This document shows, one piece after another, positions 55,301 through 64,000 of a DNA stretch of 64,000 nt. The notes under the pieces are model-generated. The model saw only the letters and a program-made list of their open reading frames with translations, did not search any database and had not been told where the DNA came from. The stretch is from Cavia porcellus (lineage: Eukaryota; Chordata; Mammalia; Rodentia; Caviidae): contig NW_026947631.1 of the NCBI RefSeq assembly GCF_034190915.1, positions 372,001 to 436,000 of the forward strand, read 5' to 3'. Both the position numbers and the translations under genes were made by a program. Every line of letters starts with the position of its first letter. The first letter of the stretch is position 1.

Positions 55301-57871
55301 AACACACACCCATACAATGCGTACCACCCCGTGATGTTTTTCTCACTCCTACTAGTGAATGTAATGTAACACACACCAATACAATGCGCACCACCCCGTG
55401 ATGTTTTTCTCACTCCTACTAGTGAATGTAATGTAACACACACCCATACAATGCGCACCACCCCGTGATGTTTTTCTCACTGCTAGTAGTGAATGTAGTG
55501 TAACACACACCCATACAATGCGAACCACCCCGTGATGTTTTTCTCACTCCTACTAGTGAATGTAATGTAACACACACCCATACAATGCGCACCACCCTGT
55601 GAAGTTTTTCTCACTCCTACTAGTGAATGTAATGTAACACACACCCATACAATGCGCACCACACCGTGATGTTTTTCTCACTCCTACTAGTGAATCTAAT
55701 GTAACACTCACCCATACAATGCGCACCACCCCGTGATGTTTTTCTCACTCCTACTAGTGAATGTAATGTAACACACACCCATACAATGCGCACCACCCCG
55801 TGATGTTTTTCTCACTCCTACTAGTGAATGTAATGTAACACACACCCATACAATGCGCACCACACCGTGATGTTTTTCTCACTCCTACTAGTGAATCTAA
55901 TGTAACACTCACCCATACAATGCGCACCACCCCGTGATGTTTTTCTCACTCCTACTAGTGAATGTAATGTAACACACACCCATACAATGCGCACCACCCC
56001 GTGATGTTTTTCTCACTCCTACTAGTGAATGTAATGTAACACAAACCCATACAATGCGCACCACCCCGTGAAGTTTTTCTCAGTCCTACTAGTGAATGTA
56101 ATGTAACACACACCCATACAATGCCCACCAACCCGTGATGTTTTTCTCACTCCTACTAGTGAATGTAATGTAACACACACCCATACAATGCGCACCACCC
56201 CGTGATGATTTTCTCACTCCTACTAGTGAATCTAATGTAACAAACACCCATACAATGCGCAACACCCCGTGATGTTTTTCTCACTCCTACTAGTGAATGT
56301 AATGTAACACACACCCATACAATGCGCACCACCCCGTGATGTTTTTCTCACTCCTACTAGTGAATGTAATGTAACACACACCCATACAATGCGCACCACC
56401 CCGTGATGTTTTTCTCACTCCTACTAGTGAATCTAATGTAACACACACCCATACAATGCGCACCACCCCGTGATGTTTTTCTCACTCCTACTATGAATGT
56501 AATGTAACACACACCCATACAATGCGCACCACCCCGTGATGATTTTCTCACTCCTACTAGTGAATCTAATGTAACAAACACCCATACAATGCGCACCACC
56601 CCGTGATGTTTTTCTCACTCCTACTAGTGAATGTAATGTAACACACACCCATACAATGCGCACCACCCCGTGATGTTTTTCTCACTCCTACTAGTGAATG
56701 TAATGTAGCACACACCCATACAATGCGCACCACCCCGTGATGTTTTTCTCACTCCTACTAGTGAATGTAATGTAACACACACCCATACAATGCGCACCAC
56801 CCCGTGATGTTTCTCTCACTCCTACTAGTGAATGTAATGTAACACACACCCATACAATGCGCACCACCCCGTGATGTTTTTCTCACTCCTACTAGTGAAT
56901 GTAATGTAACACACACCCATACAATGCGCACCACCCTGTGATGTTTTTCTCACTCCTACTAGTGAATGTAATGTAACACACACCCATACAATGCGCACCA
57001 CCCCGTGATGTTTCTCTCACTCCTACTAGTGAATGTAATGTAACACACACCCATAAAATGCGCACCACCCCGTGATGTTTGTCTCACTCCTACTAGTGAA
57101 TCTAATGTAACACACACCCATACAATGCGCACCACCCCGTGATGTTTTTCTCACTCCTACTAGTGAATCTAATGTAACACACACCCATACAATGCGCACC
57201 ACCCCGTGATGTTTTTCTCACTCCTACTAGTGAATGTAATGTAACACACACCCATACAATGCGCACCACCCCGTGATGTTTTTCTCACTCCTACTAGTGA
57301 ATCTAATGTAACACACACCCATACAATGCGCACCACCCCGTGATGTTTTTCTCACTCCTACTAGTGAATGTAATGTAACACACACCCATACAATGCGCAC
57401 CACCCAGTGATGTTTTTCTCACTCCTACTAGTGAATCTAATGTAACACAAACCCATACAATGCGCACCACCCCGTGATGTTTTTCTCACTCCTACTAGTG
57501 AATGTAATGTAACACACACCCATACAATGCGCCCCACCCCGTGATGTTTTTCTCACTCCTACTAGTGAATGTAATGTAACACACACCCATACAACGCGCA
57601 CCACCCCGTGATGTTTTTCTCACTCCTACTAGTGAATATAATGTAACACACACCCATACAACGCGCACCACCCCGTGATGTTTTTCTCACTCCTACTAGT
57701 GAATGTAATGTAACACACACCCATACAACGCGCACCGCCCCGTGATGTTTTTCTCACTCCTACTAGTGAATGTAATGTAACACACACCCATACAACGCGC
57801 ACCGCCCCGTGATGATTTTCTCACTCCTACTAGTGAATGTAATGTAACACACACCCATACAATGCGCACCA
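52379..57871. repeat. Higher-order unit, 5,493-bp offset to the next
   Basis: Begins near the ACAAACGCAT monomer (52,428), which returns at 57,921 and about 62,945. The first 2 kb match 57,872 to about 59,930 at offset 5,493 bp (82 monomers less 1 bp) with scattered differences, such as ATGCGC versus ATGGGC at 54,111/59,604. The rest then matches one monomer further on because the next unit gained an AGTAGT monomer near 59.94-60.0 kb. Confidence 0.75.
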
Positions 57872-60350
57872 CCCCGTGATGTTTTTCTCACTCCTACTAG
57901 TGAATCTAATGTAACACAAACGCATACAATGCGCACCACCCCGTGATGTTTTTCTCACTCCTACTAGTGAATGTAATGTAACACACACCCATACAATGCG
58001 CACCACCCCGTGATGTTTCTCTCACTCCTACTAGTGAATGTAATGTAACACACACCCAAAAAATGCGCACCACCCCGTGATGTTTGTCTCACTCCTACTA
58101 GTGAATCTAATGTAACACACACCCATACAATGCGCACTACCCTGTGATGATTTTCTCACTGCTACTAGTGAATCTAATGTAACACACACCCATACAATGC
58201 GCACCACCCCGTGATGTTTTTCTCACTCCTACTAGTGAATGTAATGTAACACACACCCATACAATGCGCACCACACCGTGATGTTTTTCTCACTCCTACT
58301 AGTGAATCTAATGTAACACTCACCCATACAATGCGCACCACCCCGTGATGTTTTTCTCACTCCTACTAGTGAATGTAATGTAACACACACCCATACAATG
58401 CGCACCACCCCGTGATGTTTTTCTCACTCCTACTAGTGAATGTAATGTAACACACACCCATACAATGCGATACCACCCCGTGATGTTTTTCTCACTCCTA
58501 CTAGTGAATGTAATGTAACACACACCCATACAATGCGCACCACCCCGTGATGTTTTTCTCACTCCTACTAGTGAATGTAATGTAACACACACCCATACAA
58601 TGCGCACCACCCCGTGATGATTTTCTCTCTCCTACTAGTGAATCTAATGTAACAAACACCCATACAATGCGCACCACCCCGTGATGTTTTTCTCACTCCT
58701 ACTATGAATGTAATGTAACACACACCCATACAATGCGCACCACCCCGTGATGATTTTCTCACTCCGACTAGTGAATCTAATGTAACAAACACTCATACAA
58801 TGCGCACCACCCCGTGATGTTTTTCTCACTCCTACTAGTGAATGTAATGTAACACACACCCATACAATGCGCACCACCCCGTGCTGTTTTTCTCTCTCCT
58901 ACTAGTGAATGTAATGTAACACACACCCATACAATGCGCACCACCCCGTGATGTTTTCCTCACTCGTACTAGTGAATGTAATGTAACACACACCCATAAA
59001 ATGCGCACCACCGCGTGATGTTTTTCTCACTCCTACTAGTGAATCTAATGTAACACACACCCATACAATGCGCACCACCCCGTGATGTTTTTCTCACTCC
59101 TACTAGTAAATGTAATGTAACACACACCCATACAATGCGCACCACCCCGTGATGTTTTTCTCACTGCTAGTAGTGAATGTAGTGTAACACACACCCATAC
59201 AATGCGCACCACCCCGTGATGTTTTTCTCACTCCTACTAGTGAATGTAATGTAACACACACCCATACAATGCGCACCACCCTGTGATGTTTTTCTCACTC
59301 CTACTAGTGAATGTAATGTAACACACACCCATACAATGCGCACCACACCGTGATGTTTTTCTCACTCCTACTAGTGAATCTAATGTAACACTCACCCATA
59401 CAATGCGCACCACCCCGTGATGTTTTTCTCACTCCTACTAGTGAATGTAATGTAACACACACCCATACAATGCGCACCACCCCGTGATATTTTTCTCACT
59501 CCTACTAGTGAATGTAATGTAACACACACCCATACAATGCGCCCCACCCCGTGATGTTTTTCTCACTCCTACTAGTGAATGTAATGTAACACACACCCAT
59601 ACAATGGGCACCACCCCGTGATATTTTTCTCACTCCTACTAGTAAATGTAATGTAACACACACCCATACAATGCTCACCACCCCGTGATGTTTTTCTCAC
59701 TCCTACTAGTGAATGTAATGTAACACACACCCATACAATGCTCACCACCCCGTGATGTTTTTCTCACTCCTACTAGTGAATGTAATGTAACACACACCCA
59801 TACAATGCGCACCACCCCGTGATATTTTTCTCACTCCTACTAGTGAATGTAATGTAACACACACCCATACAATGCGCACCACCCCGTGATGTTTCTCTCA
59901 CTCCTACTAGTGAATGTAATGTAACACACACCCATAAAATGCGCACCACCCCGTGATGTTTTTCTCACTCCTAGTAGTGAATGTAATGTAACACACACCC
60001 ATACAATGCGCACCACCCCGTGATGTTTTTCTCACTCCTACTAGTGAGTGTAATGTAACACACACCCATAGAACGCGCACCACCCCGTGATGTTTTTCTC
60101 ACTCCTACTAGTGAATCTAATGTAACACACACCCATACAACGCGCACCACCCCGTGATGTTTTTCTCACTCCTACTAGTGAATGTAATGTAACACACACC
60201 CATACAACGCGCACCACCCCGTGATGATTTTCTCACTCCTACTAGTGAATGTAATGTAACACACACCCATACAACGCGCACCACCCCGTGATGTTTTTCT
60301 CACTCCTACTAGTGAATGTAATGTAACACACACCCATACAACGCGCACCG
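55327..60350. repeat. 5,024-bp higher-order repeat, copy 1
   Basis: Bases 55,327-58,976 match 60,351-64,000 at a constant offset of 5,024 bp (75 monomers less 1 bp). Shared rare variants include ACCAATAC at 55,377/60,401, GAAGTTTTTCTCAGTCC near 56,072/61,096, GCCCACCAACCCG near 56,123/61,147, AATATAATG near 57,635/62,659 and GATTTTCTCTCTCC near 58,619/63,643. I saw no difference at the sites compared. Confidence 0.85.
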
Positions 60351-63300
60351 CCCCGTGATGTTTTTCTCACTCCTACTAGTGAATGTAATGTAACACACAC
60401 CAATACAATGCGCACCACCCCGTGATGTTTTTCTCACTCCTACTAGTGAATGTAATGTAACACACACCCATACAATGCGCACCACCCCGTGATGTTTTTC
60501 TCACTGCTAGTAGTGAATGTAGTGTAACACACACCCATACAATGCGAACCACCCCGTGATGTTTTTCTCACTCCTACTAGTGAATGTAATGTAACACACA
60601 CCCATACAATGCGCACCACCCTGTGAAGTTTTTCTCACTCCTACTAGTGAATGTAATGTAACACACACCCATACAATGCGCACCACACCGTGATGTTTTT
60701 CTCACTCCTACTAGTGAATCTAATGTAACACTCACCCATACAATGCGCACCACCCCGTGATGTTTTTCTCACTCCTACTAGTGAATGTAATGTAACACAC
60801 ACCCATACAATGCGCACCACCCCGTGATGTTTTTCTCACTCCTACTAGTGAATGTAATGTAACACACACCCATACAATGCGCACCACACCGTGATGTTTT
60901 TCTCACTCCTACTAGTGAATCTAATGTAACACTCACCCATACAATGCGCACCACCCCGTGATGTTTTTCTCACTCCTACTAGTGAATGTAATGTAACACA
61001 CACCCATACAATGCGCACCACCCCGTGATGTTTTTCTCACTCCTACTAGTGAATGTAATGTAACACAAACCCATACAATGCGCACCACCCCGTGAAGTTT
61101 TTCTCAGTCCTACTAGTGAATGTAATGTAACACACACCCATACAATGCCCACCAACCCGTGATGTTTTTCTCACTCCTACTAGTGAATGTAATGTAACAC
61201 ACACCCATACAATGCGCACCACCCCGTGATGATTTTCTCACTCCTACTAGTGAATCTAATGTAACAAACACCCATACAATGCGCAACACCCCGTGATGTT
61301 TTTCTCACTCCTACTAGTGAATGTAATGTAACACACACCCATACAATGCGCACCACCCCGTGATGTTTTTCTCACTCCTACTAGTGAATGTAATGTAACA
61401 CACACCCATACAATGCGCACCACCCCGTGATGTTTTTCTCACTCCTACTAGTGAATCTAATGTAACACACACCCATACAATGCGCACCACCCCGTGATGT
61501 TTTTCTCACTCCTACTATGAATGTAATGTAACACACACCCATACAATGCGCACCACCCCGTGATGATTTTCTCACTCCTACTAGTGAATCTAATGTAACA
61601 AACACCCATACAATGCGCACCACCCCGTGATGTTTTTCTCACTCCTACTAGTGAATGTAATGTAACACACACCCATACAATGCGCACCACCCCGTGATGT
61701 TTTTCTCACTCCTACTAGTGAATGTAATGTAGCACACACCCATACAATGCGCACCACCCCGTGATGTTTTTCTCACTCCTACTAGTGAATGTAATGTAAC
61801 ACACACCCATACAATGCGCACCACCCCGTGATGTTTCTCTCACTCCTACTAGTGAATGTAATGTAACACACACCCATACAATGCGCACCACCCCGTGATG
61901 TTTTTCTCACTCCTACTAGTGAATGTAATGTAACACACACCCATACAATGCGCACCACCCTGTGATGTTTTTCTCACTCCTACTAGTGAATGTAATGTAA
62001 CACACACCCATACAATGCGCACCACCCCGTGATGTTTCTCTCACTCCTACTAGTGAATGTAATGTAACACACACCCATAAAATGCGCACCACCCCGTGAT
62101 GTTTGTCTCACTCCTACTAGTGAATCTAATGTAACACACACCCATACAATGCGCACCACCCCGTGATGTTTTTCTCACTCCTACTAGTGAATCTAATGTA
62201 ACACACACCCATACAATGCGCACCACCCCGTGATGTTTTTCTCACTCCTACTAGTGAATGTAATGTAACACACACCCATACAATGCGCACCACCCCGTGA
62301 TGTTTTTCTCACTCCTACTAGTGAATCTAATGTAACACACACCCATACAATGCGCACCACCCCGTGATGTTTTTCTCACTCCTACTAGTGAATGTAATGT
62401 AACACACACCCATACAATGCGCACCACCCAGTGATGTTTTTCTCACTCCTACTAGTGAATCTAATGTAACACAAACCCATACAATGCGCACCACCCCGTG
62501 ATGTTTTTCTCACTCCTACTAGTGAATGTAATGTAACACACACCCATACAATGCGCCCCACCCCGTGATGTTTTTCTCACTCCTACTAGTGAATGTAATG
62601 TAACACACACCCATACAACGCGCACCACCCCGTGATGTTTTTCTCACTCCTACTAGTGAATATAATGTAACACACACCCATACAACGCGCACCACCCCGT
62701 GATGTTTTTCTCACTCCTACTAGTGAATGTAATGTAACACACACCCATACAACGCGCACCGCCCCGTGATGTTTTTCTCACTCCTACTAGTGAATGTAAT
62801 GTAACACACACCCATACAACGCGCACCGCCCCGTGATGATTTTCTCACTCCTACTAGTGAATGTAATGTAACACACACCCATACAATGCGCACCACCCCG
62901 TGATGTTTTTCTCACTCCTACTAGTGAATCTAATGTAACACAAACGCATACAATGCGCACCACCCCGTGATGTTTTTCTCACTCCTACTAGTGAATGTAA
63001 TGTAACACACACCCATACAATGCGCACCACCCCGTGATGTTTCTCTCACTCCTACTAGTGAATGTAATGTAACACACACCCAAAAAATGCGCACCACCCC
63101 GTGATGTTTGTCTCACTCCTACTAGTGAATCTAATGTAACACACACCCATACAATGCGCACTACCCTGTGATGATTTTCTCACTGCTACTAGTGAATCTA
63201 ATGTAACACACACCCATACAATGCGCACCACCCCGTGATGTTTTTCTCACTCCTACTAGTGAATGTAATGTAACACACACCCATACAATGCGCACCACAC

Positions 63301-64000
63301 CGTGATGTTTTTCTCACTCCTACTAGTGAATCTAATGTAACACTCACCCATACAATGCGCACCACCCCGTGATGTTTTTCTCACTCCTACTAGTGAATGT
63401 AATGTAACACACACCCATACAATGCGCACCACCCCGTGATGTTTTTCTCACTCCTACTAGTGAATGTAATGTAACACACACCCATACAATGCGATACCAC
63501 CCCGTGATGTTTTTCTCACTCCTACTAGTGAATGTAATGTAACACACACCCATACAATGCGCACCACCCCGTGATGTTTTTCTCACTCCTACTAGTGAAT
63601 GTAATGTAACACACACCCATACAATGCGCACCACCCCGTGATGATTTTCTCTCTCCTACTAGTGAATCTAATGTAACAAACACCCATACAATGCGCACCA
63701 CCCCGTGATGTTTTTCTCACTCCTACTATGAATGTAATGTAACACACACCCATACAATGCGCACCACCCCGTGATGATTTTCTCACTCCGACTAGTGAAT
63801 CTAATGTAACAAACACTCATACAATGCGCACCACCCCGTGATGTTTTTCTCACTCCTACTAGTGAATGTAATGTAACACACACCCATACAATGCGCACCA
63901 CCCCGTGCTGTTTTTCTCTCTCCTACTAGTGAATGTAATGTAACACACACCCATACAATGCGCACCACCCCGTGATGTTTTCCTCACTCGTACTAGTGAA
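60351..64000. repeat. 5,024-bp higher-order repeat, copy 2 (cut by window end)
   Basis: Abuts the previous copy after mismatches at 60,346 and 60,350. About 3.65 kb of it lies in the window; it stops inside the marker module that begins near 63,980. Whether the array continues with further 5-kb copies cannot be seen. Confidence 0.85.

Larger units (their letters stand above)
1..64000. repeat. 67-bp satellite DNA, continuous tandem array filling the window
   Basis: The same unit of about 67 bp recurs without a break from the first to the last base, giving roughly 955 monomers in one orientation. Period is read directly: the T-run followed by CTCACT at position 1 returns at 68, and onward. Most monomers differ from the commonest form by zero to four substitutions; a minority are 65, 66 or 68 bp. 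I saw no inserted transposon, no inverted segment and no unique spacer. The array extends beyond both window ends. No gene is present in any part of it, so every stretch longer than 300 bases contains only this satellite. I do not recognise the family. Centromeric, pericentromeric or subtelomeric location is inference from size and homogeneity. Confidence 0.99.

Noticed and set aside
1489..63901. Dozens of minus-strand open frames of 66-124 codons sharing peptides such as VWVCVTLHSLVGVRK
   Set aside because: They are translations of the satellite. Because 67 leaves a remainder of 1 when divided by 3, successive monomers are read in the three frames in turn and stop at the TAG inside ACTAGT. 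Longer ones occur only where 65-bp or 66-bp units change frame or remove that stop. They start at GTG, overlap each other in two frames, and show no codon constraint or flanking signals.
1..64000. CRISPR array
   Set aside because: Repeats are directly contiguous with no unique spacers, units are 67 bp, and no cas-like gene is present.
1..64000. CENP-B box
   Set aside because: I looked for the nTTCGnnnnAnnCGGGn pattern. The closest match is ATTCGTACTAGTGAA in a few module monomers (near 3,085, for example), which lacks the CGGG half.
1..64000. G-quadruplex-forming repeat on the minus strand
   Set aside because: Each monomer has only two runs of three or more G (GGGG and GGG), about 16 bases apart, so four runs with short loops never occur together.
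1..64000. Telomere repeat
   Set aside because: The CA-rich stretch resembles yeast C1-3A sequence only over about 16 bases. The rest of the monomer is unrelated, and no short simple telomeric unit is present.
1..64000. Ribosomal DNA spacer or tRNA-derived repeat
   Set aside because: No rRNA segment flanks the array in the window, and the monomer shows no A-box or B-box of a tRNA-type promoter.
1..64000. Nucleosome phasing from five monomers (335 bp, twice 167.5 bp)
   Set aside because: The arithmetic is attractive, but no five-monomer variant period is visible. The higher-order periods are 6, 12, 52, 75, 82 and 202 monomers.
1..64000. A hidden bacterial or phage system
   Set aside because: There is no coding sequence or unique DNA in the window. 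The content is wholly satellite, so no such system can be supported.

Overview
The whole window is one uninterrupted tandem satellite array. A monomer of about 67 bp (about 45% GC) repeats head to tail from base 1 to base 64000, roughly 955 copies, always in the same orientation. I found no unique sequence, transposon, RNA gene or credible protein gene. The only reading frames longer than 60 codons are by-products of the repeat: they lie on the minus strand, begin at GTG, and repeat the same peptide because 67 is not a multiple of 3. A 64-kb homogenised array of this kind points to eukaryotic heterochromatin (centromeric, pericentromeric, subtelomeric or a knob-like block). The sequence gives no reliable clue to the species.

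The array is layered. Monomers differ by a limited set of recurring substitutions and 1-2 bp indels, and the order of these variants shows larger tandem duplications. From left to right: (i) 1-1.85 kb, a leading part related to 3.2-4.5 kb; (ii) 1,855-10,408, two copies of a 4,277-bp block, itself a 3,475-bp unit plus an 802-bp truncated unit; (iii) 9,972-about 19,002, two copies of a block at offset 4,482 then 4,549 bp (one extra monomer in the second); (iv) 19,418-46,452, two directly abutting copies of a 13,518-bp block, alike at every diagnostic variant I compared, with smaller nested duplications; (v) 46,453-about 52,378, a more diverged stretch without a long internal duplicate; (vi) 52,379-64,000, related units at offsets of 5,493 and 5,024 bp, the last cut by the window end.

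Three sequence properties stand out. Most monomers carry a 13-base stretch that differs by one base from the budding-yeast Rap1 consensus. Each also has short overlapping dyads around an ACTAGT palindrome. Finally, CpG-rich monomers cluster in short runs that recur in the higher-order copies. No gene network can be described. The biology here is satellite structure, homogenisation by unequal exchange and possible protein binding. All offsets were worked out by reading shared variants by eye, not by alignment software.
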